From the NCBI GenBank assembly GCA_018065145.1, contig JAGHTW010000041.1, forward strand, positions 1-46,063: a DNA stretch of 46,063 nucleotides, in the 5' to 3' direction. The first letter of the stretch is position 1. Every line of letters starts with the position of its first letter. A program made the translations under genes and the position numbers. Below, one piece after another: positions 35,649-44,787 of the stretch. The notes below the pieces were generated by a model that worked only from the letters and a program-made list of their open reading frames with translations, did not search any database and had not been told where the DNA came from. The DNA comes from Candidatus Prevotella equi (GTDB taxonomy: Bacteria; Bacteroidota; Bacteroidia; Bacteroidales; Bacteroidaceae).

Positions 35649-38447
35649 TTATTTACGACGAATTGCTCTTGCATATGAAGGAGTAGGATCCCATTCCTTT
35701 ACCTGGTCTGCACTATAGAGAAGTACGCCATCAATGAGATGTACTGATGAAAATGAAGATGTTGCAAGTTCAGCATCTGACTTACCCTTGTTGCTTATCC
35801 AGTATTCACGAGCCATCTTGTTGGTAAGACTGCTGTTTGTCAAGGCATTACATTTCTTGGCATTGTACTTTGAATCAACATACTTGCCTGATACGGTAAG
35901 TCCATTAGCATCAGCTGCTACATCAAGAGTATAGAATCGGTTGGTAACAGGATTAAGCATACCCGTTTCGTATGTCTCCTTGATATCACCAGCCTTCATC
36001 ATTACGGTATTATCCTGGATGTGGTAACGCAGGAAGTTCTCGATGCGTTCCTTTATCACCTTCTGCTTAGCAATAGCATCAGGGTCCTGATTATCAGCGG
36101 CATCCTGAAGAGCTTCATAATCAGCCCACGTTGGAAGAACCTTGTCGTTTATCATCTCCTGAATCTTTTCATCAGTAGGTACATAAACGGTGTAGTTATA
36201 ACTGTCGAAGATAGCTATATTGTAATTGTCTTCTCCTGCACACTCATAAGAAAGCTCTTTGTTCTTAATCAAGTCAGAACCTGAAAGCAATTCAAGGAAG
36301 AGGTTACATGGTTCTCCGTTTGCTGCTGCCTCAGAGATAAGCTGATATACAGACTTTGACGCTGTCTGAGGAACACCACTGAGGATGGTACCATCCTTCA
36401 TAATATCCTCGCATGCGACACCGTAAGTAATACCGTTACCGCCATCCTTCAGCTTATCAACGATACATGAATCAGGAACCATTATCTCCTCGCCAGTCTC
36501 AATCTGCAGACCACCCTGGAAGATACGCTGATTCTGTCCGTTCTTATAAGCACGAACATAACCACCACTCTTTGTCCTGTAATATTCCTTGGTATCATCA
36601 ATATTCTCGATTATGATATTGTTGTCAATAAGATCGTAGAGACGATTTCTGACAGTAGAAGCTTTCAACGCAATAGAGGTATTGTATTTTATCTCAAGAC
36701 CTGTAGGACCTTCTGTTGCCGCAAAAGCGTAACCTTGAACCTTACCATCAGCAAATACAAACTCAAGGATATTCTGCTCTGCCATGCCGTATGTACATGG
36801 GTCAAATATTCTTACTACCTTACCCTTCTTCTGTACTGAAGTATTACCAGAGACAGTAGAGTTGAAAGGTACAATAAGAGAGAAACGAGAGTCGTAAGCT
36901 GTAAGGTATGGGCTGAAATCAACAGAAGATGTATATGTTGCATCATAGAAACCTGTCAATGCATGGTTTGTTACTGCATAAGCACCTGTTGACTGTAATT
37001 CCGTAGGATAGATTACTGTGCTGTATGTATCAGGTGCATACACTTCATCAACAATGTAAATAATACCATTACAGCACATTACAACATTCTTGATATGTTC
37101 CTTTGATATACCAAGTGGACGCTGTGACGTAAAGTCAAGTACACTGTTGAACTTTGATGGTACGCTGGCAACGAAAGACTCCTGCATGTTTACGTTGATA
37201 AGCTTGGCAAGCATCTCGTGGTCGAGGTTCTCCCAAGTACCGAAACGCGACTTAAGGTCCTTACCACCACCTTCTTCCCACCACTTTTGGAGGGCTTCAT
37301 CGGTAGGTACTACCATCATAGCGCCATCATAATGAAAATTCAATCCGTCAACATAATACCTGTTCCAACCTGGATCAAGTCGCAAAACGCCACCGGCATT
37401 AAGGTCAGCCTCCAGAGCACCACCCTTCAGGAAAGAATGGTTAGGACTATAATTGAAGTAACGCTTCTGGTAAAGTTTATCCTGTGTATTGAAGAGGCTA
37501 CGGAACTTCACGAGGTCAGCACCCTTTATTTCCTCTGCACATGAGAATCTATCAAGTGCCTTTGCCCACATCTGTGTGTTTGGAAGCTGATGAAGTGCTT
37601 CTGCCATATTGGTACTACCCTCTATGACTCCATCAATAACATAGATGTAACCATTCTTACATGTCTGTTCTGCACTGATTACCTTCTTGCCGCTTACCCA
37701 TGACTCCTCAACAGAATTTGAATGACCGTTGGACATAGTAACGAGGTCATCATCGGTAATGTTGTTTGTCTTCATGAAGTCTGGCAGGAAGTGCATCATA
37801 GGAGCAGCCTCGCCATCCTTAATGATGTTGATCTTCTGGTTCTCTGCTACAAGTTTCTTCCAAGCATCAGTATCTTCATTCTTGAAAGGATTAACAGGCA
37901 TCTCGGCAACTGTCATAGTTTGTACATTGTCAAAGATAGACAATTCTGTCTCTCTACGTACGCAACGTCCTTCCTGAGGAGGGTTACCACTGACGTTTGA
38001 CATCAGTTCTACGAGATATGCATTGTTGATCATGGAATTCTTAAGTATGAGCTTCTTTTCCTGGTCGGTAAGATCATCATAACTTCTTCCATTCAACCAT
38101 GTTGTAAAAATGTCGTCAGGGGTTGCAAAGAGAGTCTTTGAACCTGTTCTTGACAACATGTCTTTAAAGGCTGAGTTACCGGCTTCATCCTTTACGTCGT
38201 CAATAAGTCGGAGGGTGTAGTTAAAGGTACGATGCTGACCATCGTTAGTAACTATACCATCCTGAAGACGCTCGTAGATGGAGTTGCCCAACCACTCTGG
38301 CTGTCCAGTGAGGACATCCTTCTCGCATGACTGCATCATGCCGGCTCCAAGGAGAAGTCCGCATGCAGCAAGCAAGTGCATAGAGGTATTTCTACCCTTA
38401 TGCATAAGCGTTCGCTTTCCGCTTGAGATTTTGTTTCTCATCATCAT
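35649..38447 (-). CDS. large fasciclin-domain surface lipoprotein, 932 aa
   Basis: A lipoprotein with a long positively charged N-region before the lipobox GMMQSC (Cys41). Three to four FAS1-like domains can be followed: KTLFATPDDIFTTWL, then AMMVVPTDEALQKWW, SLIVPFNSTVSG, and NYTVYVPTDEKIQEM with FLRYHIQDNTVM. It ends with SVHLIDGVLLYSADQV, a typical FAS1 terminal strand. Probably a surface glycan-binding or cell-adhesion lipoprotein; it begins the main gene cluster just ahead of the first SusC. Start codons at 38447, 38444 and 38441 are adjacent and cannot be separated. Confidence 0.75.
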   Translation of the reverse strand: MMMRNKISSGKRTLMHKGRNTSMHLLAACGLLLGAGMMQSCEKDVLTGQPEWLGNSIYERLQDGIVTNDGQHRTFNYTLRLIDDVKDEAGNSAFKDMLSRTGSKTLFATPDDIFTTWLNGRSYDDLTDQEKKLILKNSMINNAYLVELMSNVSGNPPQEGRCVRRETELSIFDNVQTMTVAEMPVNPFKNEDTDAWKKLVAENQKINIIKDGEAAPMMHFLPDFMKTNNITDDDLVTMSNGHSNSVEESWVSGKKVISAEQTCKNGYIYVIDGVIEGSTNMAEALHQLPNTQMWAKALDRFSCAEEIKGADLVKFRSLFNTQDKLYQKRYFNYSPNHSFLKGGALEADLNAGGVLRLDPGWNRYYVDGLNFHYDGAMMVVPTDEALQKWWEEGGGKDLKSRFGTWENLDHEMLAKLINVNMQESFVASVPSKFNSVLDFTSQRPLGISKEHIKNVVMCCNGIIYIVDEVYAPDTYSTVIYPTELQSTGAYAVTNHALTGFYDATYTSSVDFSPYLTAYDSRFSLIVPFNSTVSGNTSVQKKGKVVRIFDPCTYGMAEQNILEFVFADGKVQGYAFAATEGPTGLEIKYNTSIALKASTVRNRLYDLIDNNIIIENIDDTKEYYRTKSGGYVRAYKNGQNQRIFQGGLQIETGEEIMVPDSCIVDKLKDGGNGITYGVACEDIMKDGTILSGVPQTASKSVYQLISEAAANGEPCNLFLELLSGSDLIKNKELSYECAGEDNYNIAIFDSYNYTVYVPTDEKIQEMINDKVLPTWADYEALQDAADNQDPDAIAKQKVIKERIENFLRYHIQDNTVMMKAGDIKETYETGMLNPVTNRFYTLDVAADANGLTVSGKYVDSKYNAKKCNALTNSSLTNKMAREYWISNKGKSDAELATSSFSSVHLIDGVLLYSADQVKEWDPTPSYARAIRRK

Positions 38448-38572
38448 TTTAGGTTAGTTTTTATTTGGTTATTTATATATTTTCGTTTTATGATGTATTC
38501 TATTCCAGTGTCAGTCCTTTTATAGCAAGGTCCGAAGTTTTTTGTTCCTCTCTCACGCTCTCTATGCGTTGT

Positions 38573-38626
38573 AAAAAAACATGCAAAGACTGGAGTAAGC
38601 CCTTTTATCAGGCCTACACCAGTCTT
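38573..38626 (-). terminator. terminator/attenuator between the 1144-aa gene and the SusCD cluster
   Basis: On the minus strand AAGACTGG...GGCC pairs imperfectly with GGCT...CCAGTCTT around a short A-rich loop, then TGCATGTTTTTTT. It lies about 60 nt past the upstream stop and 126 nt before the next start. No consensus TAnnTTTG promoter follows it, so partial read-through may feed the cluster. A GGAAC at about 38545, as in some ECF promoters, is a weak alternative. Confidence 0.65.
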
Positions 38627-38687
38627 CACCTTATTTATATATAGATCTGTTTAAGATCGCAGTTCATTATCATTATTGCCATTTGAC

Positions 38688-41600
38688 TTACTTAGTAATC
38701 TTCTTGACAGTGTCGTCGGTATAAACAACGATGTTCACCTGTCCTTCCTGGAGTGAAGAAACCTTGTTACCAGCGAGAGTATAGATAGCCTTGATAGCTA
38801 CTGGAGCCTCATTAGACTTCACGCCCTTAGCATCTGTTTCCTCATCATCAGGTGTCAAATCCTTTTTACTCTCCTTACCGTAGTAATAAAGTTTAAAGTC
38901 ATCACAGGTAAACCAGCGAGCATCCATTTTACCAACGGTCTTGAAACCAATCTTGGCATCCTGACCTTCACCTACCTTGAATGTGATGGTGTATGAAGCA
39001 CGTACATCAGCTGCATCTTCCTGTGGTACTACCGCTGTAGCATACTCACCATAAGCAGGAGTCTCCTTCTCGCCTACCTCAGCATAGAGAACTGCGCGAC
39101 CACCGTTCTCACCAGGAGCCTGTCCGTTGAAGCTGTTACCAGCCATTGCTGTCAGTTCGTATGTACCCTCTGGCAATCCAACAACAACCTGATTGAAGTC
39201 AAAGTAGAGAGAAGTTACTTTATCATTCCAGAACTCAACAGCATTACCACTATTAAATGCAGGTCCATTGCCACCGTTCTTTACATAGCTCCAAGCGCCG
39301 TATGTACCAGTAGTATAACCCTCAGCGGTCTTATTTTTGTCTGCCTTGTCAGCAAGAGCAGTGATGTCAGCATCCTTGATCATAGATGTCATTTCAACTG
39401 GGTCATCATCAGAAGCTGATTCGTAATCAGGTATAGCAAGCTTCTCCATCCACTCGTCAACAGCAGCAATTGCCTCTACGCTCTGAGCGTCTGTCATATC
39501 ACCGCTTTCAAACAAAGCGTTAGTTTCTTCGTAATATTCACCTGCAGCATCCTTAACCTCTTGCTTTGCCTGTGAGTCAGAAATAGCGGTACTGAAAGTC
39601 TCGAGCTTTGCACCAAGAGTCTCGAAGTTTTCTACAGAAGCATCAATCTTTGAAGAAGCAGAGTAAAGTACAACGAGAGCCTCAAACTTTGCGTTGTTAT
39701 CTTCTGCTGTCTCTGCAGTACTGATAGCTTCCAGAGCCTCCTGCTTAACGTCAGCACCCATTGGCTTTGTAAGGTCAAGTTTTGCAACAACCTCAGGGAG
39801 GAGCTTAGCAATAACTTCTGGATCCTTCTGACGGAAGGTAAGTTTGAAGTTATCAAAGATAGCCCAAGAACACATAGGTTCAGAAGCAGTACCGAGATCA
39901 CCCTTGACACCAATACGAAGCTTATCACCATCCTTTGCAACAAGACCGTAAGCAGAAACCTGATATGCAGGAACTCCATCTACAGTCTGGGCAAATGCAC
40001 GTGCAGCAGATGCCATATCATTAGGATATGCATACTTGTTATATGGGTCCATTGAGTATTTTGTTCCTTCATAGAATCCACAGATATTTTTATCGTCTTC
40101 GTATGTTATATCACGTGTGAAGTCATATACGCAGTTCAATGGAGTCTTAGAGTCATTCATGAATACGAATGCCAAAGGATCTGGCTGTCCTGCCTTGTAT
40201 GTATGAGCATCTTCTGTAGATTCAAATACATTGTACCAAGCGGTCTTGTTATCATCATCATCACGATACTTACGATAGAAGCCCTGCATAGAAACCTCAT
40301 AAAGACCCATAGGAAGATCACTAACCTCCTGATAAACCTCGAACTTACCAGCGTTATACTTCTCACCACACTTGTTGTTTATCGCAGGATCGCCTTGCCA
40401 ACCAGAAGCATCGTTAAAGTTTGGATTCTTCATATAGAAGGTAACATCAGTACCATTTTTAAGACGACGCTTAGCAGCGGTAATCATGCCTTCAACCTTT
40501 TCGCACTCTTCCTTAAGACCTTCAGTTGTAATCTCCTTAGCATTGATGATGTCCTCTACGTCCATATCCAGATAATCAGCGAGTTCTATAACCTCTTGGG
40601 CTGTTTCATCACATCCTTCCACTGTTGTCTTAGCAACTTCAAGCTTAGCCTGATAATCAGCCCATGCCTGTTCGTTTTCTGCGATCTCAGCCTTCATGCC
40701 TTCAAGATTAGCTAGAGCTGCTTCTCTTCCAGCATCATCGGTTGCTGCATTAAATTCATCACGGAAACCATTCCACTTTTCCTTGACGTCATTAGAGAGG
40801 AGGTAATCCTCTTCGTATTCAGGATAGTTGATATCAAGCCACTTAGCATTTGCCTCATCATTCTGTGGACCGTAGTATGTCAGGCGGAAGTTATCAGCCT
40901 TGTACCACCACCAGCCACCGTTGTCTGTCCAGTCAACGCCAGCAACAATACCTTCCTTCTCAGCTGCACCTGCATCAGCAGAACCAACAGCACCAATTTC
41001 CAATACGCCACCCTTTACAAATATACCAAGTGTAGCATCAGTAAGATGTGTCTGCTTACGTCCATCAGGACCCTTCATCAAGGTTACAACCTTATGCTGG
41101 TCATTTGCAACGAGGTAAACATTTGTACAGTCATCGCTGGAAGTAACCATAGCAGAAACTGCGTAAAGTCCATCAGGCAATGCATATACCTTCTGAGAGA
41201 CCTTGTTACCCTGATCCCATGTGTTGAAGATATAGTCTCCATCGGTATTGTCACAAGTGTATGTTCCATTTGTGTTTGGATAAACACCTGTATCCTTAGA
41301 CTTATTGATAGACCAACCTGTGAGATCACCGTTTTCAAAAGAACGGTTATTGATTATTTCAGAAGCATCTACAGGAGATTCAACGGTAGCAGAAGCGAAA
41401 TCGATACCTTCTGATCTTGCCTTAGAAATAGCCTCAGCAAGACCATCACCAGCAGCCCATGCAAGCTCTTCAGCTGTTGCATTAGTATTTACAAAGATGT
41501 CATGAATAGCAGTAAGGTCTATATTAGAATATACACTTTCAGCATCCGCAGCCTTCTCTGCAATTACTGCACGCATATCCTCAACCAACTGCCACTCTGT

Positions 41601-42122
41601 GTTTGCTGGATCATAGGCAGCAGGGTTGATGTTTGGATAGATGTGGTTTGGATGTTCTGCATCAGCGCCCATCCAACCCCAGCACTCTTCAGCAGACTTT
41701 GCGCCATAGAGGTCATCATCAGGAGATGACTTAATCTGGTAATTGCCATTTGGCATCTGCACAAAAACGAAGAGATCATGACCCTGAGAAGCCATATCCA
41801 CGTGCATCTCATTAGCACCACTACGGAAGTTGTGCTTACTGTCAGAAGCACGGAGGATGTAATACGCACCATCCTTCACCACGAGCTTACAACGCTGACC
41901 TTCCACGCCGTCATCGGCAAGACCGGTCGTTGTGCTCCAATCATGGATCGTCTGACGACCCACCATCTGACGCTGTGCAGCAACGTTCACAATGTAACAG
42001 TACAGACCATCAATAGGACCAACAACCCCACGTGTCTCTGGTACTGTCCAATCAAATGCAAACGCAGCACTGCTTGTAAGCAGCATTAGCGCCATCGCAA
42101 GAAGAGAATAAATTTTCTTCAT
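38688..42122 (-). CDS. large secreted multi-module, probably carbohydrate-binding protein
   Basis: A 1144-residue secreted protein (signal MKKIYSLLAMALMLLTSSAAFA) with no recognisable catalytic domain. The N-terminus (about 35-180) is ricin-trefoil-like. Three jelly-roll modules follow, each ending in a similar aromatic strand: INNRSFENGDLTGWS to WYKADNFRLTYYG; FYMKNPNFNDASGWQ to SWAIFDNFKLTF; and about 950-1090 to FTCDDFKLYYYG. Helical FIVAR-like spacers separate them. The tail (AIYTLAGNKVSSLQEGQ to VKKITK) resembles the type A sorting end of T9SS cargo, rather than a dockerin. It has its own promoter and terminator. A surface polysaccharide-binding or scaffold role is inferred. Confidence 0.65.
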   Translation of the reverse strand: MKKIYSLLAMALMLLTSSAAFAFDWTVPETRGVVGPIDGLYCYIVNVAAQRQMVGRQTIHDWSTTTGLADDGVEGQRCKLVVKDGAYYILRASDSKHNFRSGANEMHVDMASQGHDLFVFVQMPNGNYQIKSSPDDDLYGAKSAEECWGWMGADAEHPNHIYPNINPAAYDPANTEWQLVEDMRAVIAEKAADAESVYSNIDLTAIHDIFVNTNATAEELAWAAGDGLAEAISKARSEGIDFASATVESPVDASEIINNRSFENGDLTGWSINKSKDTGVYPNTNGTYTCDNTDGDYIFNTWDQGNKVSQKVYALPDGLYAVSAMVTSSDDCTNVYLVANDQHKVVTLMKGPDGRKQTHLTDATLGIFVKGGVLEIGAVGSADAGAAEKEGIVAGVDWTDNGGWWWYKADNFRLTYYGPQNDEANAKWLDINYPEYEEDYLLSNDVKEKWNGFRDEFNAATDDAGREAALANLEGMKAEIAENEQAWADYQAKLEVAKTTVEGCDETAQEVIELADYLDMDVEDIINAKEITTEGLKEECEKVEGMITAAKRRLKNGTDVTFYMKNPNFNDASGWQGDPAINNKCGEKYNAGKFEVYQEVSDLPMGLYEVSMQGFYRKYRDDDDNKTAWYNVFESTEDAHTYKAGQPDPLAFVFMNDSKTPLNCVYDFTRDITYEDDKNICGFYEGTKYSMDPYNKYAYPNDMASAARAFAQTVDGVPAYQVSAYGLVAKDGDKLRIGVKGDLGTASEPMCSWAIFDNFKLTFRQKDPEVIAKLLPEVVAKLDLTKPMGADVKQEALEAISTAETAEDNNAKFEALVVLYSASSKIDASVENFETLGAKLETFSTAISDSQAKQEVKDAAGEYYEETNALFESGDMTDAQSVEAIAAVDEWMEKLAIPDYESASDDDPVEMTSMIKDADITALADKADKNKTAEGYTTGTYGAWSYVKNGGNGPAFNSGNAVEFWNDKVTSLYFDFNQVVVGLPEGTYELTAMAGNSFNGQAPGENGGRAVLYAEVGEKETPAYGEYATAVVPQEDAADVRASYTITFKVGEGQDAKIGFKTVGKMDARWFTCDDFKLYYYGKESKKDLTPDDEETDAKGVKSNEAPVAIKAIYTLAGNKVSSLQEGQVNIVVYTDDTVKKITK

Positions 42123-42182
42123 AATTGATAGTTTTTAAGTTAGTAAATAAAGTTATTAATAAATTTTGGTTTTTTATGCGCA

Positions 42183-42190
42183 CAAAATTA
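42183..42190 (-). promoter_or_regulatory. -7 element upstream of the 1144-aa gene
   Basis: TAATTTTG on the minus strand, about 60 nt before the start. The same GC-A-CAAAATTAATAT context (plus strand) recurs at 43931, suggesting co-regulation of the two units. No clear -33 element. Confidence 0.5.
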
Positions 42191-42251
42191 ATATTTTTTC
42201 ACCTATTATATATAAAAAAGTGATTAAAAAATGTTAAAAGGTTAATTATTG

Positions 42252-43901
42252 TTACTTTAATTTGATAGATTTGATTACAGTTGCAGAGGCTCCTACGCTG
42301 CCTGTGTGCTGTAGGTGGAATCCTGCAAATGTGTTAGGATTAGGCATTTGCGCCTCAAAGAGCTGTTCTGCACCACCCTGCTTCACTGTTGCCTTGAGAT
42401 TTCCTCCGTCAGCCTTCAGTGTCACTTCGCACCCAGGCTTAAACAAATCACAACGCTGTCGCTGGCTGAGCCGGAAGACATTGCCATCGGAATACTCCAC
42501 GAGATATGCCTCTACGGCATGGTCATAGTCTGGCACGCGGATGAATCGTATGCCATAGCCTGTCAGCGAACGAGTGTCAAACTTTATGCAGATGTCGAGA
42601 TACTGTCCTGTAGCAGAACCGAAGCCTTGTCCTGGTGCCTTGCATGGATCAAGGGTAACGATACACTCCTGCTTTGTAACTGGCGCAAACTCATCCTTCG
42701 GCGTGTACATCATTCTTGCACCACGCTGCAACTGTACAAGTCCCCATGAGCCTTCGCCACCGTCTATTCCCTCAGCATAACCCCATGAAGAGCGACTCTT
42801 ATCCGGTTCCCAACCGTATTTCTCTGTATCAAAAGGCTTATAACAATCAAGCGTCCATCGTCCTGGTATTATCTCTTTCTGCACCTTCACCTCAAAAGCA
42901 GGCAAATCAACAGGCAGTGGCTCTGTTGGCGTAGGCACGTCGAGGGCTTTTCCGTTAAGCGTACAAGCAGACATTAGACATACATTCTTCGGATCGGCAC
43001 GCTTCGCCCATTCTATCTTCAAGTTTGGGTCCTCGCTGGTCCATCGGCAACGCTCCATCGAAACAGGTCCAGACACCTTTGTCAGATATTGCGTACCACG
43101 CGTCTTTGTGTGTATGTCACAGTCTATGAATCGTGCTCCTTTTCCATGTGTCGTATAGAAGGGTTTTGAGGAAAAGAAGGTGAAACGACAGTGGTTATAG
43201 ATGGCTGTTCCAGCAAGGGCATCATCGGTGCATTCAAAGTAACAATCATCAAACTGAATATTCTCTACTCCAACAAACGGACAAAGGTTTAATCGGGAGA
43301 TAAAGTGACAGTTACGCATCTTATAGTTATCTCCCTTACATATAGCAAGTTGCGCTTGTACTATAGCATCCTTTCTTTTTGTTCTGCTGAGGGTATTGTC
43401 ACGCTGATATACAAGGTCAACATTACAGTAGTTTCCGAACGTAATATTCTCTGCCTGGACGTTGTCTCCCTCGACATAAAACATGGTAAAATTACCTTCT
43501 GCTCCCTGTGTCTGACCACGGTTGGAAGCAAGTATAATATCCTGTGGGTTTTCTGATAATCCGACAAGCTTTACATTGGACATCTTCACCTTCATTCCGA
43601 AAGGCACTGCCGACCCTTCTTCTGGTATGCGGACGGCATCATCATCGGGATTGTCAATCCAATAGACTGATGGTTCGATGTAGATGTTGCGGAGTGTCTC
43701 TGACGGTGTGCTCTCAACATAGCGCAGGGCATCCTTGACATGGGCAAAGGTAAAGGCTTTCTCCTTTGTCTTCATCGCCGGGTTTACATAGAGTCGTTCT
43801 GCCGAAGAGACCATCGACTCACCGTTGCATACAAACGTTGTCTGTGCCTTAGCCGAAACAAATAACGCAAGGCATAAAAATAGAGTTAAGTTTCGTTTCA
43901 T
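42252..43901 (-). CDS. secreted pectinesterase-like (CE8-like) beta-helix protein
   Basis: A 549-residue secreted protein (signal MKRNLTLFLCLALFVSAKAQ). Residues about 45-315 look like a right-handed beta-helix of the pectin-methylesterase type: NIYIEPSVYWI (72-82), VKLVGLSENPQDIIL (110-124), NVQAENITFGNYC (147-159), VQAQLAICKGDNYKMRNCHF (181-200, equivalent of QAVAL). The usual QDTL and DFIFG motifs are not intact; the matching spot reads FDDCYFECTDDALAG (217-231). Residues about 330-549 form a separate beta-sandwich ending IKSIKLK, possibly a binding module. It would remove methyl esters from pectin if active. It has its own promoter and is divergent from the rsbW-like operon. Confidence 0.6.
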   Translation of the reverse strand: MKRNLTLFLCLALFVSAKAQTTFVCNGESMVSSAERLYVNPAMKTKEKAFTFAHVKDALRYVESTPSETLRNIYIEPSVYWIDNPDDDAVRIPEEGSAVPFGMKVKMSNVKLVGLSENPQDIILASNRGQTQGAEGNFTMFYVEGDNVQAENITFGNYCNVDLVYQRDNTLSRTKRKDAIVQAQLAICKGDNYKMRNCHFISRLNLCPFVGVENIQFDDCYFECTDDALAGTAIYNHCRFTFFSSKPFYTTHGKGARFIDCDIHTKTRGTQYLTKVSGPVSMERCRWTSEDPNLKIEWAKRADPKNVCLMSACTLNGKALDVPTPTEPLPVDLPAFEVKVQKEIIPGRWTLDCYKPFDTEKYGWEPDKSRSSWGYAEGIDGGEGSWGLVQLQRGARMMYTPKDEFAPVTKQECIVTLDPCKAPGQGFGSATGQYLDICIKFDTRSLTGYGIRFIRVPDYDHAVEAYLVEYSDGNVFRLSQRQRCDLFKPGCEVTLKADGGNLKATVKQGGAEQLFEAQMPNPNTFAGFHLQHTGSVGASATVIKSIKLK

Positions 43902-43930
43902 CTTTCAAAATATTGACATACAAATGCACA

Positions 43931-43938
43931 CAAAATTA
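43931..43938 (-). promoter_or_regulatory. -7 element upstream of the pectinesterase-like gene
   Basis: TAATTTTG on the minus strand, about 30 nt before the start codon. A TTTG lies 23 nt further upstream (43962-43965), slightly too far for the consensus. Confidence 0.5.
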
Positions 43939-44010
43939 ATATAATTAAATGAAATATATAACAAAAATACAAACAAAAATACGATTTATCTCATAATTTA
44001 TATAAAAATA

Positions 44011-44041
44011 TTGTGTTGTTAAAATATTTTTTGTAATTTTG
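44011..44041 (+). promoter_or_regulatory. promoter of the anti-sigma/STAS/RelA-like operon
   Basis: TTG (44011-44013), a 20-nt spacer and TAATTTTG (44034-44041) match the Bacteroidetes consensus. It overlaps an in-frame TTG at 44039, which therefore cannot be the start codon of the first gene. Confidence 0.65.
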
Positions 44042-44062
44042 CGAATAATTTATTTTGAAGCA

Positions 44063-44479
44063 ATGCACAAGACTCTTAAACTGACAAACGACGTTTCCGA
44101 AGTACCTCAACTGGGGGAATGGATAGAGATAATAGGCGAGGAACTGATGCTCCCCATGCCTGCTGTCTTTCAACTGAACCTTGCACTTGAGGAAGCCGTG
44201 GTGAACGTCATGAACTATGCCTACGGCGAAGAGAAGGGACAACCCGTCATTCTCGATATGGAGGCAGAGGGCGACACACTTACCTTTATCCTTTCAGACA
44301 ACGGAGCGCCTTTTGACCCTACGGCAGCGGAGGATCCCGACATCACTCTGTCAGCAGAGGAACGAGGTATAGGCGGATTGGGCATTTTCCTTGTCAAACA
44401 GCTTATGGAAGAGGTGCACTACGAGAGAGAAAACGAACAAAACAAACTTACAATGATTTACAAACAAACAAAAGAATAA
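44063..44479 (+). CDS. RsbW-type anti-sigma factor / serine kinase (HATPase)
   Basis: A 138-residue GHKL ATPase of the RsbW/SpoIIAB type. The N box is LALEEAVVNVMNYAY (40-54, Glu44, Asn47). The G1 box is LSDNGAPFDP (77-86) and the G2 glycine-rich lid is RGIGGLGIFLV (101-111). Such proteins bind a sigma factor or other partner and phosphorylate the cognate STAS antagonist, which is encoded 4 nt downstream. Bacteroidetes lack sigma-B, so the partner is unknown; the third gene of the operon, a RelA-like protein, is a candidate. The start at 44063 is set by the promoter position. Confidence 0.85.
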   Translation: MHKTLKLTNDVSEVPQLGEWIEIIGEELMLPMPAVFQLNLALEEAVVNVMNYAYGEEKGQPVILDMEAEGDTLTFILSDNGAPFDPTAAEDPDITLSAEERGIGGLGIFLVKQLMEEVHYERENEQNKLTMIYKQTKE

Positions 44480-44483
44480 AACT

Positions 44484-44786
44484 ATGACACTGAACATTTC
44501 ACAAAACGAGAACACTATCACCGGTACCCTTATCGGACGTCTTGACACACAGGCAGCACAACAGTTTTCTGCTGACATGGAGCCATTGGTAGATAACGCA
44601 GATAAGCACATCGTACTTGATTGCTCACAGTTGGAGTTCATCTCTTCTTCTGGTCTGCGCCTGTTCCTCTCACTCCGCAAGGCTACCATAGCAAAGGGCG
44701 GCGATATAACAATTACTGGCGTTTCTCCTGAAATCAAGCAGGTATTCACCATCACAGGTTTCTATTCACTGTTCACATTCAAATAG
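44484..44786 (+). CDS. STAS-domain anti-anti-sigma factor
   Basis: A 100-residue single STAS domain (SpoIIAA/RsbV type). The signature HIVLDCSQLEFISSSGLRLF (42-61) holds the phospho-acceptor serine in the SSSGL stretch (54-56). In its unphosphorylated state it should bind the kinase encoded just upstream and release the kinase's target. It starts 4 nt after that gene and is followed after 1 nt by the RelA-like gene, so the three are translated as one unit. Confidence 0.88.
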   Translation: MTLNISQNENTITGTLIGRLDTQAAQQFSADMEPLVDNADKHIVLDCSQLEFISSSGLRLFLSLRKATIAKGGDITITGVSPEIKQVFTITGFYSLFTFK

Positions 44787-44787
44787 G

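Noticed and set aside
38444..38629. 61-codon minus-strand open frame between the 1144-aa gene and the fasciclin gene
   Set aside because: It runs through the terminator hairpin, and its translation mirrors the repeated hairpin arms; no coding signal.
44039..44062. TTG-initiated extension of the RsbW-like gene
   Set aside because: It overlaps the promoter's TAATTTTG element; the ATG at 44063 begins the conserved domain.
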